Shown: positions 55,072-64,000 of the stretch, one piece after another | Layout of the letters: each line of letters begins with the position of its first letter | Numbering within the stretch: the stretch's first letter is position 1 | NCBI GenBank assembly: GCA_027924645.1 | Contig: BSBN01001198.1 | Span: 1,550,001-1,614,000, forward strand | DNA from: Cunninghamia lanceolata | Lineage: Eukaryota; Streptophyta; Pinopsida; Cupressales; Cupressaceae | DNA length: 64,000 bases | Direction: 5' to 3' | Position numbers and translations under genes: made by a program | The notes under the pieces: generated by a model | What the model was told of the DNA's origin: nothing | The model's input: the letters and a program-made list of their open reading frames with translations, nothing else | Databases searched by the model: none

Positions 55072-56613
55072 TGGTGCAGGAGCACCTACCTGACAGCTGG
55101 TCTTGATAAGGCAGTTAGTAGTTTAGGTCATGTTTGTGTTTCCAAGAAGGTCTGTTAAGACCAAATGCATGTAATAAGGTCATGCTGATCAGGATAAGAT
55201 CATGCTGACCAGGCTTTTGCTATTTTTAGCTAGTTAGTTATAACAGCTGTCATGATGTATGTTCGGTGGGATCTCCCAGCCGCCTGGAGAATTCCCAGCC
55301 GCTTGGAGTCGGGTCAGTAGTACTCGTAGGCAAATCTTTATAAGCATGAGATCGGTTGATTGGAGATCATCGATCGGCAGTGTAGTGTTGCATCAAGCAG
55401 AGGAGTTGAGTGTTCTGTGTGAGGAACATCATATTGTATTGCATCTTTGAGTCAATAAAGATCCTGTTTCATTTTCTGTTTGATCTCCTTCCTGTAATCG
55501 ATTGCTGGTTTGAGAGGTTTTCATGGATATACTGATCCATTCCACCGGTTGACTCATCTGATCGGTGGAATGGCAATGTACAGTAGGTTAGTAGGTAGTT
55601 TGTTTGTTTGCATGCAGGTGTGCAGGATCGCGGTCAAGAGATGTTGAAGACCCTAGCATCCTCATGTGCTAGGTCAAGTTGAGAAGTTCAAGTTGAGAGA
55701 GATCACCCTAAGACTGGATCGGGTCGTCCCTGGTGGATCGGCGAAGGGAAATTTTGCTAAGTGAAGAAGTTCGTGAAGACGGCATCATCAGGATATCTTG
55801 GTGAATATCCTGCAGACAGTTCAGACATCGTCATCCGGATAAGTGGAGAAGATCGGCATGATGTTGTCGATTGCATGAAGTGTGAGTTCGTCGGGGTGAT
55901 CATCAGCAGGAGGAGCCGAGGAGTGTATCAGCATCAGGATCATCATATCGGGAGTGCCAAACATCCGCATATCGCGAGTAGATGCGGAAGAGAAAGTTCG
56001 TGTTTTTGGCTAAGTGTTGAAGAGGTCATCAGGATATTGGGTGACGTCATCGTCATCAGGATATGACGTCATCGTCATCAGGATATTGAGATATCCCCCC
56101 TATGCGAGTTCATCCTGCTGTCGTTAAGTATCGGCATCGGCAGAAAGTGTATTAGCGTCATCAGGAGGTTTCGAAGAGAACCAGATAAAGTAGATCATGA
56201 TGCTGTTGCTTGTGTCGTCGGGTAGCGGAGCATCGAAGGTAAGCTGCTGAAGGTGAACGTCATCAGGATATTTGGGACAACCGGATGTTGAATATCCTGC
56301 TGACGAAGGAAGTGTTGCATATGATGATGACGATGGAGTTCGGAGCCCGATGAACAGTGCAACCGGAGGAAGTGTGCGCCCGCTGAACATCATGATGATG
56401 ATGTTAGAAGGAAAGCGGAGGTGAACAGTAGTCGGCAGGCGGATGTTTGCAATCGTCCGAAATATGATGATGCTGACTGTGTAACGCAGAACATGATGAT
56501 GCTGTTGGTAGTTCTAGGGAATATGATGATGATGGCGAAGATGATGATGATGAGGTTGGTCTGCAGACATTCATGCTACATGCGAAGGTTATAGTGTGGA
56601 TGCCTCTGCATCA
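55072..56613 (+). repeat. Element D 5' LTR
   Basis: It starts TGGTGCAGGAGCACCTACCT and ends GCCTCTGCATCA. It has a TATA-like TTTATAAG (55338-55345) and an AATAAAG signal (55454-55460). Two perfect TGACGTCA palindromes occur at 56042-56049 and 56064-56071 within a 22-base tandem repeat, and ATGATG-rich stretches near the end. Confidence 0.92.
56042..56071 (+). promoter_or_regulatory. Two TGACGTCA bZIP-type sites
   Basis: TGACGTCATCGTCATCAGGA occurs twice in tandem with a 22-base step. TGACGTCA is the palindromic core bound by TGA/CRE-type bZIP factors. In the 3' LTR the second site is mutated to TGATGTCA. If the TATA at 55338 is used, the sites are downstream of transcription start, so a regulatory role is only an inference. 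Confidence 0.45.
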
Positions 56614-56616
56614 TAG

Positions 56617-56628
56617 TGGTATCAGAGC
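56617..56628 (+). other. Element D primer-binding site
   Basis: TGGTATCAGAGC lies three bases after the LTR end CATCA, a perfect complement of the initiator-Met tRNA 3' end. Confidence 0.92.
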
Positions 56629-56725
56629 TCAGCAAAAGGTCTGGGCTGTTGTGTGTTGATTCTGTCACCGAAAGGGCAGAGGTAGAGATAGAGTTGAGTT
56701 GTGTGTTGATTGTGAGGTTGACAAA

Positions 56726-58867
56726 ATGCCTCCTAAAGGTAGTGGTACTGCAAGGGAGTTGCAGGAACTGAAGGAGAAACATGCTAGAGAGATGAGGAAG
56801 ATGAAGGAGCTTGCTGAAGCACTTCAAGCCAGGCTGACAGCCCTGGAAAAGAACAAAAAGAGGGAAGTGGAAGACAGTGAGTCTGAAGAAGATGCAGATA
56901 CTGTTGAAGAGTATGAAGAGGTAGCTGAAGATCTGGATGCTGAAGACCAGAGATTGGCAAAACTGTTAAAGGCAGTGCAGAGTGAAAAACCTAAGGTAAA
57001 GGTTGATGTTTCCAAGTATACTGGAAGCTTGAATGAAGATGAGTTGTTAGATTGGATTGCTGCACTAGATAATCACTTTGAATGTGAAGATGTTGCTGAG
57101 GATCAGAAAGTCAAGATTGCAAAGACCAAGTTAGGAGGTCATGCTTTGGTTTGGTGGGATTATGTACAATCTGAGAGAAGGAAGCAAGGGAAGTCTAAGA
57201 TCACTTCTTGGGATAAGATGGTAGCAAGGATCAAAGGGAAATTCTTGCCAAGGGATTATGAAATCCAGATGTTTAAGAAGCTGCAATTTCTAAAGCAGAA
57301 AGACAGGGATGTGAAAGCATATACTGAGGAATTTTATCTGTTGAGTATGAGATCTGGTCATCATGAGAATGAGGTAGAAAAGGTGGCTAGGTACTTGGCT
57401 GGTTTGAGGTTTAACATACAAGATGAGTTAGTTTTAGCTAACCCTAAGAATGTGGAGGATTGTTATCAAATGGCAATCAGGATTGAAGAAAAGCTGAATA
57501 GAGGACATGATAAGTCCATGAGAGGAAGAGGAAACAATAGGGGAAGAGGAACAGCCCCTGCACAAAAGCAAACCAATGAGGGTCAAGAAGACACTGGTAA
57601 AGGACAGGGACAGTCTGATTTCAGAGGTGGATGGAAAGGCAATAGAGGAAGATTTGGAGGTGGTAGAGGTTCTACTACATTTTCAGGAAAGTGTTACACC
57701 TGTGGAGAGTTTGGTCATCCATCTTTCAAATGTCCAGAAAACAAAGGTTCATCATCCAGAAATGATAGAACAAGTGACAAGAGAGTACAATTGGTACAGG
57801 AAGAAAAAGGGGAAGAAAGTGCACAGAGTTCAAACAGAGATCCTGATAATGTTGGATATCCAGAGAGTGGAGAATCATTGATGCTACGGAGAATTAGTTT
57901 ACAGGCATCAAAGGATCTGATGCAAAGAAAAGCTCTTTTCACGACCACATGCAAGAGCAAAGGTAAGGTATGTAAGGTTGTCATTGATACTGGTTCAACA
58001 GATAACATGGTATCCCAGGAAATGGTGGATAAACTGAAGTTGGAAAGGATTCCACATCCACACCCTTACAAGACATCTTGGGTGAGTGATAGTCAATCAC
58101 TTTTTGTCTCTGAACAGGCATATGTGGATTTCCAGATTGGGCCATATCATGATAGAATTTTGTGTGACATATTGCCTATGGAATGTTGTCACCTACTGCT
58201 GGGTAGACCATGGCAATTTGACAGAAGGGTACTGTATGATGGGTATGCTAATACCTACACCATCCAGAAGGATGGGAAGACTATTAAGTTGATGCCATTG
58301 CAGGCAAAAGCTGCAGTACAGAAGGCAGCTCAAATCATTTTGATGGGAAAGAAGGAGTTTGTGCAGATGCCTAGAGGAACAGGCATGCAGGCAGTTCAGG
58401 ACACTGCAGGGCAAGGAGTTGTTAAAGACAACAAGCTGAAGAAAGTTTCAGTTGTGACTGACAGAGGTCAGCAGCAGGAGCAGAAACAGGTTTGTACACA
58501 GCAACCAGTTGAGAGGCATGACAAGGATGTTGTCATAGTTGGGACTATTGCTTGTCCTATGAAGATTGAAAGAAAGGTACAGTTGAACACCACAGAGGCA
58601 ATTCAGCCAGAGGTTCTGGTCAGACAATCTGACAAACACAGGGTATGTGAGAGAAAGGCCTACATCAACAGGCATGAGGATTTACTTGCCAGAAAGCAAG
58701 TTACAGTTCAGCAGTCTTGGAGCAGCCAAGAGCCAGCAGAGGATAAAGCTGGAGCAGGTCAGACTATTAACAAGGCAAAGTGTAAAGGTGGAGGATTTCC
58801 ACATACTCAACTCATGGGACATGAGTTCTTTTCTGTTGGGGAGTATGGTGCAGGAGCACCTACCTGA
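56726..58867 (+). CDS. Element D Gag-protease fusion with Pol tail
   Basis: An intact ORF of 713 codons from ATG 56726 (MPPKGSGTARELQELKEKHA); the frame is open nine codons upstream but without ATG. In 722-residue numbering: residues 20-50 form a short coiled coil, 57-85 an acidic patch. The Gag core is at 115-265 (ELLDWIAALDNHFECED, KLGGHALVWWDYVQSE, KAYTEEFYLLSMRSG). An RG-rich region (270-325) precedes the CCHC knuckle CYTCGEFGHPSFKC (332-345). The retropepsin has VVIDTGSTDNMV (D430-T-G) and LLLGRPWQFDRR. Residues about 545-690 match nothing I know. The last ~25 residues (LMGHEFFSVGEYGAGAPT) correspond to the tail after the chromodomain in A, and the stop lies 22 bases inside the 3' LTR. 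The RT-to-chromodomain part was removed without breaking the frame. Confidence 0.92.
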   Translation: MPPKGSGTARELQELKEKHAREMRKMKELAEALQARLTALEKNKKREVEDSESEEDADTVEEYEEVAEDLDAEDQRLAKLLKAVQSEKPKVKVDVSKYTGSLNEDELLDWIAALDNHFECEDVAEDQKVKIAKTKLGGHALVWWDYVQSERRKQGKSKITSWDKMVARIKGKFLPRDYEIQMFKKLQFLKQKDRDVKAYTEEFYLLSMRSGHHENEVEKVARYLAGLRFNIQDELVLANPKNVEDCYQMAIRIEEKLNRGHDKSMRGRGNNRGRGTAPAQKQTNEGQEDTGKGQGQSDFRGGWKGNRGRFGGGRGSTTFSGKCYTCGEFGHPSFKCPENKGSSSRNDRTSDKRVQLVQEEKGEESAQSSNRDPDNVGYPESGESLMLRRISLQASKDLMQRKALFTTTCKSKGKVCKVVIDTGSTDNMVSQEMVDKLKLERIPHPHPYKTSWVSDSQSLFVSEQAYVDFQIGPYHDRILCDILPMECCHLLLGRPWQFDRRVLYDGYANTYTIQKDGKTIKLMPLQAKAAVQKAAQIILMGKKEFVQMPRGTGMQAVQDTAGQGVVKDNKLKKVSVVTDRGQQQEQKQVCTQQPVERHDKDVVIVGTIACPMKIERKVQLNTTEAIQPEVLVRQSDKHRVCERKAYINRHEDLLARKQVTVQQSWSSQEPAEDKAGAGQTINKAKCKGGGFPHTQLMGHEFFSVGEYGAGAPT

Positions 58868-60358
58868 CAGTTGGTCTTGATAAGGCAGTTAGTAGTTTAG
58901 GTCATGTTTGTGTTTCCAAGAAGGTCTGTTAAGACCAAATGCATGTAATAAGGTCATGCTGATCAGGATAAGATCATGCTGACCAGGCTTTTGCTATTTT
59001 TAGCTAGTTAGTTATAACAGCTGTCATGATGTATGTTCGGTGGGATCTCCCAGCCACCTGGAGAATTCCCAGCCGCTTGGAGTCGGGTCAGTAGTACTCG
59101 TAGGCAAATCTTTATAAGCATGAGATCGGTTGATTGGAGATCATCGATCGGCAGTGTAGTGTTGCATCAAGCAGAGGAGTTGAGTGTTCTGTGTGAGGAA
59201 CATCATATTGTATTGCATCTTTGAGTCAATAAAGATCCTGTTTCGTTTTCTGTTTGATCTCCTTCCTGTAATCGATTGCTGGTTTGAGAGGTTTTCATGG
59301 ATATACTGATCCATTCCACCGGTTGACTCATCTAATCGGTGGAATGGCAATGTACAGTAGGTTAGTAGGTAGTTTGTTTGTTTGCATGCAGGTGTGCAGG
59401 ATCGCGGTCAAGAGATGTTGAAGACCCTAGCATCCTCATGTGCTAGGTCAAGTTGAGAAGTTCAAGTTGAGAGAGATCACCCTAAGACTGGATCGGGTCG
59501 TCCCTGGTGGATCGGCGAAGGGAAATTTCGCTAAGTGAAGAAGTTCGTGAAGACGGCATCATCAGGATATCTTGGTGAATATCCTGCAGACAGTTCGGAC
59601 ATCGTCATCCGGATAAGTGGAGAAGATCGGCATGATGTTGTCGATTGCATGAAGTGTGAGTTCGTCGGGGTGATCATCAGCAGGAGGAGCCGAGGAGTGT
59701 ATCGGCATCAGGATCATCATATCGGGAGTGCCAAACATCCGCATATCGCGAGTAGATGCGGAAGAGAAAGTTCATGTTTTTGGCTAAGTGTTGAAGAGGT
59801 CATCAGGATATTGGGTGACGTCATCGTCATCAGGATATGATGTCATCGTCATCAGGATATTGAGATATCCCCCCTATGCGAGTTCATCCTGCTGTCGTTA
59901 AGTATCGGCATCGGCAGAAAGTGTATTAGCGTCATCAGGAGGTTTCGAAGAGAACCGGATAAAGTAGATCATGATGCTGTTGCTTGTGTCGTCGGGTAGC
60001 GGAGCATCGAAGGTAAGCTGCTGAAGGTGAACGTCATCAGGATATTTGGGACAACCGGATGTTGAATATCCTGCTGACGAAGGAAGTGTTGCATATGATG
60101 ATGACGATGGAGTTCAGAGCCCGATGAACAGTGCAACCGGAGGAAGTGTGCGCCCGCTGAACATCATGATGATGATGTTAGAAGGAAAGCGGAGGTGAAC
60201 AGTAGTCAGCAGGCGGATGTTTGCAATCATCCGAAATATGATGATGCTGTTGGTAGTTCTAGGGAATATGATGATGATGGCGAAGATGATGATGATGAGG
60301 TTGGTCTGCAGACATTCATGCTACATGCGAAGGTTATAGTGTGGATGCCTCTGCATCA
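58846..60358 (+). repeat. Element D 3' LTR
   Basis: This is the partner of the 5' LTR. It lacks 29 bases (a duplicated GATGATGCTG segment near 56470-56500 of the other copy). It is followed by AACAT, the target duplication. Confidence 0.92.
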
Positions 60359-61790
60359 AACATCATATGTCCTCATGCCCTAGTTTATAAAGTATTGAGG
60401 AGGTCGCTGCAGGATGAATGTGGGATAATTAGTTCCCACATAATTTGAAAAGTCTGGTCATGATTCTTGGCGGGAAAATTTCAAAAGCGCACAATCTACT
60501 GCATTTCCCAAGGCTGCGGGTTGGTATGCCTTTAATGGCAGATGTTACAGGGTATGGGCAAAGGCATGGACGGATCAACCACCCAATTGAAGATGTGAAT
60601 CCTTAGGTGGTGGCACAAGGCTCAAGTTCAACCACCATGTCTCCTCCTCTACCTGTTGCATTCAATGTTGAGCACCATTTTCTGATGATGCACTGTATCT
60701 GGTGAAATTTTGAGTCAAACATGTACTTTTAATGTTAAGTACACCTTCCTGCTGTATATAGCAGAATGTGTTTCTCATTTGTAGGGGTTGGATGTTTTTT
60801 GGGTTTTCTGCTCTGACTTTGAACATAAGGTGTTCACATTTTGAAGGGCATTTTCTTGTTGCAGATTTGGTCCTTGGTCTGGTGTGTCAATCTTTCTTGT
60901 TTGTAAATGATAAATTCCTATATGATGATCTTCTATGCAGATTGAATTTAAATGAAAAACACCTGGTGTGTGTTATTTATGACTATCTCCTGTATGTTAC
61001 TTGTTTTCCTTTTAAGCAAGGTTGTCAAGGGCTACCAAGCTTGTCAGTATATACTTGCTGTATTGTGTGTCTGGTTCTGGCATCTACTCAAGGGGTGGAT
61101 TAAATAGGCTTTGATCAGATACAAAGGGAAATGGATTGCATCATAGGATTGTTAAGCATGATCATAGATAATACCTTTTCTTGGATATATTGTTGTTAGG
61201 CAATAATACTTTTCCTCAGTCCTCTAGATATGAATTCATGTTGTCATAGGGAAACATTTGCATTCATGGATTTGACTCTGCTACCTAGATAAGGTACTGG
61301 TTTGGGAATCTGTATGTTCAAAGGGTCTAGGAGAGTCCCATAACTCCAAACATAAAAAAGCAAATATTTTCATAATCCCAACCTGTTAGTCTGTAGGAGT
61401 AGGATTAGGACCCCTGCATACTCTCATCCACAACCAGATAAATATGTCCAAGAATGTTGCCAACCTTGTGATGTATCATGCACATCTTGGTCCACACATG
61501 AGAGTATTCTACCTGTTGTTGTCAAGCTAAATCTTTCTGTCATTGGGCTAGTCAATGTTGCATCTTTAGCTATAGGGATACCCCCTTGGTGCGGTAGAAT
61601 CAGAAGTGAAGGGGAGGAAACTCACGCAACCTCCTGTATTAGTTGGTTGAATCTACCTATGCATTGGAACTGGCAAACCCTCTGCTGATTCAGAAGAAAA
61701 ACCAAAAAAATGGCAACTCTACTGGGGATGTGATTTGAAAGTGTTATCTTGCAATCTCTAGTGAAGTTTTGCCCATCCGAGTCACCAACA
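60359..61790 (+). repeat. Presumed 5' LTR of element E, part 2
   Basis: It continues E after D. No protein frame is convincing (the 111-codon frame at 60768 has no family resemblance). The suggested end is ACCAACA at 61790, three bases before a PBS. An earlier PBS-like motif at 61711 leaves some doubt about the exact end. Confidence 0.4.
61711..61728 (+). other. Upstream PBS-like motif of E
   Basis: TGGCAACTCTACTGGGGA follows CCAAAAAAA; it matches the motif at 61794 at 17 of 18 positions and could be an alternative or duplicated PBS. Confidence 0.45.
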
Positions 61791-61793
61791 AAA

Positions 61794-61811
61794 TGGTGAC
61801 TCTACTGGGGA
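61794..61811 (+). other. Element E primer-binding site (Arg tRNA type)
   Basis: TGGTGACTCTACTGGGGA resembles TGGCGACTCCACTGGGGA, the complement of a plant Arg tRNA 3' end used by Ogre and related Tat elements. It stands three bases after ACCAACA. Confidence 0.6.
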
Positions 61812-62136
61812 GAAGAGTCAAATAGTGTGAAATCATTATTGTGTATCTAGTTCTTTCATGTGAATGATGGTGCTCTGCTGGTGGAATGAACACAAAAAAA
61901 TATTTGATGAGCTTTCAGTTGTTTGATAATTTTATCCTCTTTGGAGAGGTGGCGACTCTGCAAATAAGATTTAAGTGCACATGAAAGGTTGATGTATGTT
62001 GTTGTGATAAAAGAATGTTCTGTTCATGGTTTCAGCATCTGGATGAGAAAAGGTGCCTAGCTCCTTCCCATTTATATTTGTTGTTTTATTGCATAAGCTA
62101 GATGCCAAGGGGAAGCCTTAGGTCTTAGGCAGATAT
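61812..62136 (+). other. Element E leader
   Basis: It is non-coding between PBS and Gag. A third motif related to the PBS, TGGCGACTCTG, occurs at 61950-61960. Confidence 0.5.
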
Positions 62137-64000
62137 ATGATGTCTAAGAGTGAAATTTATATGAATCCAAATATGTATTCACCCATACTCAGTCAAGAGG
62201 GGGATGAAATGTTGTGTAAAAGAATGGAAGAGATAAAAAATAGGTTGATATCCTTAGAGGCTTGGCAAGCTCAATTAAATAGTAATAACCCTATTGTGTT
62301 TGCTAGTCAGAAGGCTAAACCTCTTGTTAGCCCTTTTGATCCTTTGTATGACCAACTAGATTTGTCATGGGTTGATTATGAAGTTGAAAGTATGCCTACT
62401 CAGATCTATAATCAGATGCCTAGATTTAGTGGACACAGTGTGTGTGATGGGGGTGCACATATTCAAAACTTTCAAAGCTTCATGGAGAAACATTCATTTA
62501 GAGATGAGGATATGTGGATGAGGTTTTTTGTTAGATCCTTTGGTGCTAAAGCAAGAGATTGGTATTTGAGCTTTCCAAAGAGATCCTTTACCTGTTGGGA
62601 TGAACTTGTTGACTATTTTAGAGAAGAATTTGCAAGAGAACCTACTAATCTTGTTGTAAGATGAATGAAAATTAGAAAACAAGATGAAGAGCCCTGTGCT
62701 GATTTCAGTCATAGATTTGCAGTAGCCCTTTCACAAATCCCTGAAGACTTCAGACCTGATACTTCAGCCTACATTGGCATATATTTTGAAGGTTTTGAGG
62801 AGGGCTCTAGTGCATTGTTGAGGGAATTCAAGATAACAAGTATGCAGATGGCATACGAGTTTTTAGAAAATATAGAAAAAATGAGAAATGAGCACATGCA
62901 TAATTCCTTGTCCATAGGCTTTGGTGTGAATAATAGTTGTGTAGCTGCAAATGACCAAGTGATCATGGCATCATTTGAAGATAAATGTGTAAATGAGAAG
63001 ATAGAAGTTGAGAATGCTATACTTGAACATACTGCTGATAATAATGCTCAACTAGGTTGTTCACCATTGAAGGATGCCAGTGAAAGGATCAATGATGACT
63101 CCCATTGCAAGGTTGAGGTGTCTGGTTCTGAAAACAATGATGAGGTTATGGACAATAATGAATACTTGTTTGAGTGGATTTGTGGAGATAATTGTGAGTA
63201 TTGTGCACAAGATAGAGAAGAAATAAGCAAATAGAGGAGCAGTCCCATGTTTGAATCACTGCCTTTTATTCAGACACATGGAGATGATGAAGAGCAATCA
63301 GGGATTGAAACAAGTGCTAGTGCTGAGCATGATTGTTCTTTGTTTGATTTTAGTTTTGCTTATGGTACATAGGTTGATACTCCTCCACACAAGGAATTCA
63401 TTGGTAATGAAAATGTATGTTCTGCTGCCCATGAACCAGTGGCATACCATAATGAGGCTAAAACACTTGGATCAATCTTTTTTGACACATATGCTCAGGA
63501 GGATCTATTTGAGTATGGTGGGAATCTAGGCACTATTATTGATATGGATTCTAATTCTCATCCTGATGAAAGAGAAACCAACATACATCATGAGGGTTAT
63601 TGTAGAGAGGTGTCAAAGCCTGATCCTTTCCAGCTTGGTGCAGATGGTTGTGTGCATGATGTGCACAATTATGGACTTGAAAGCTTTTTCTTTGATATAC
63701 CAACTTATGATACAATGAGACTTGATGCTCCTAGCTACATGGTGGACTTTGAGTGCTTTCAATTTTCAGTCCAGCTGGGAGATCATTTTACAATGCATAT
63801 TGTTGATACAGATGATGATAAGTGTTATATGCCATATGGGATCACATTGTTTGATAAATATAACATTCACATGTTGCTTGATGCTAATGGTTGTTTGCAT
63901 AAGGTTGATAGTGACAAGTTAAATAAGATGGTTGAATATGCAAATGACAAGGGTTGTTTGTGGATGAATCATGGCAGCATCCTCAGGATTGATCCAGTGG
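62137..64000 (+). pseudogene. Element E Gag, running off the window
   Basis: It starts MMSKSEIYMNPNMYSPILSQ at 62137. The core follows at residues about 88-175 (QMPRFSGHSVCDGGAHIQNF, RSFGAKARDWYLSFPKRSFT, WDELVDYFREEFAREP), then after a TGA at 62662 KIRKQDEEPCADFSHRFAVA and GFEEGSSALLREFKITSMQM. Further stops are at 63232 and 63370; otherwise the same frame stays open to the window end. From residue ~250 the sequence is acidic and rich in Asp, Asn, Cys and His without a CCHC knuckle or basic region. The later part (DIPTYDTMRLDAPSYMVDFE, DKYNIHMLLDANGCLHKVDS) matches no family I know. The Ty3 Gag call is firm only for the first third. Confidence 0.75.

Larger units (their letters stand above)
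55072..60358 (+). mobile_element. Element D: recent Gag-protease-only Ty3 element (TR-GAG type)
   Basis: A 5.3-kb element with LTRs 55072-56613 and 58846-60358, which differ by about a dozen substitutions (nearly all transitions by eye) plus a 29-base indel. It has a perfect AACAT target duplication (55067-55071 and 60359-60363) and a standard Met PBS. The single ORF encodes Gag and protease and then jumps to the Pol C-terminal tail, which ends inside the 3' LTR. RT, RNase H, integrase core and chromodomain are absent. LTR ends (TGGTGCA...CATCA) and Gag tie it to element A. Elements with LTRs and only Gag are known in plants as TR-GAG; mobility would need enzymes from an intact relative. Confidence 0.93.

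Noticed and set aside
55761..56066. 101-codon ORF repeated almost identically at 59535-59840
   Set aside because: Both lie wholly in the two LTRs of D, which are nearly identical anyway; the sequence has no protein-like conservation beyond that.
60768..61103. 111-codon ORF with hydrophobic stretches
   Set aside because: It has no homology I recognise, lies in the presumed LTR of E, and its hydrophobicity follows from T-rich sequence.

Overview
The window is a stretch of nuclear DNA from a seed plant with a large, repeat-rich genome. The evidence is wall-to-wall plant-type LTR retrotransposons (Ty3 chromovirus-like, Ty3 Tat/Ogre-type with two RNase H domains, Ty1/copia), nested in each other and mostly decayed, with primer-binding sites for plant initiator-Met and Arg tRNAs. 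A conifer or other large-genome plant fits, but nothing here fixes the species. I found no host protein gene, no tRNA or rRNA gene and no CRISPR array.

Layout. (1) 1-3.5 kb: an old, stop-ridden Ty3 gag/protease remnant on the minus strand with a candidate LTR and PBS. (2) 3.5-5.57 kb: mostly unassigned sequence, ending in a decayed reading frame and a purine tract before an LTR. (3) 5.57-36.1 kb: a nest three insertion layers deep. A SIRE-like copia LTR (5569-5613 plus 34636-36104) is split by chromovirus-like element A (5614-34630, minus). The left LTR of A is split twice: by a 17.3-kb Tat element (5849-23114, minus, target duplication GTCCT) and by a copia element (23579-29672, minus, CCTGG/CCTGA). 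The intact second LTR of A (33303-34630) preserves both empty sites. (4) 36.1-37.9 kb: a decayed coding region of unknown family. (5) 37.9-50.26 kb: decayed copia element B (plus), whose integrase region is split by a 7.6-kb pol-less element C (40493-48084, duplication GAGTT). (6) 50.3-53.6 kb: a copia-type 3' LTR on the minus strand with non-coding internal sequence. (7) 53.6-64 kb: a second Ty3 element E (plus, gag running off the window), whose presumed 5' LTR is split by D (55072-60358, duplication AACAT). D is a small, recent, Gag-protease-only element with an intact reading frame.

How they relate. Only D keeps an unbroken main ORF. The Tat element has nearly identical LTRs but a broken reverse transcriptase, an integrase lacking one catalytic Asp, and a duplicated protease/G-patch segment with an inverted piece of its own LTR between the copies. 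A, C and D lack some or all of pol and could only have moved with proteins supplied in trans. The points most worth a second look are the G-patch-like module after the Tat protease, the duplication with the foldback LTR, the reading frame that crosses the 3' LTR boundary in both A and D, and the pol-less element C with its large unrecognised second protein.
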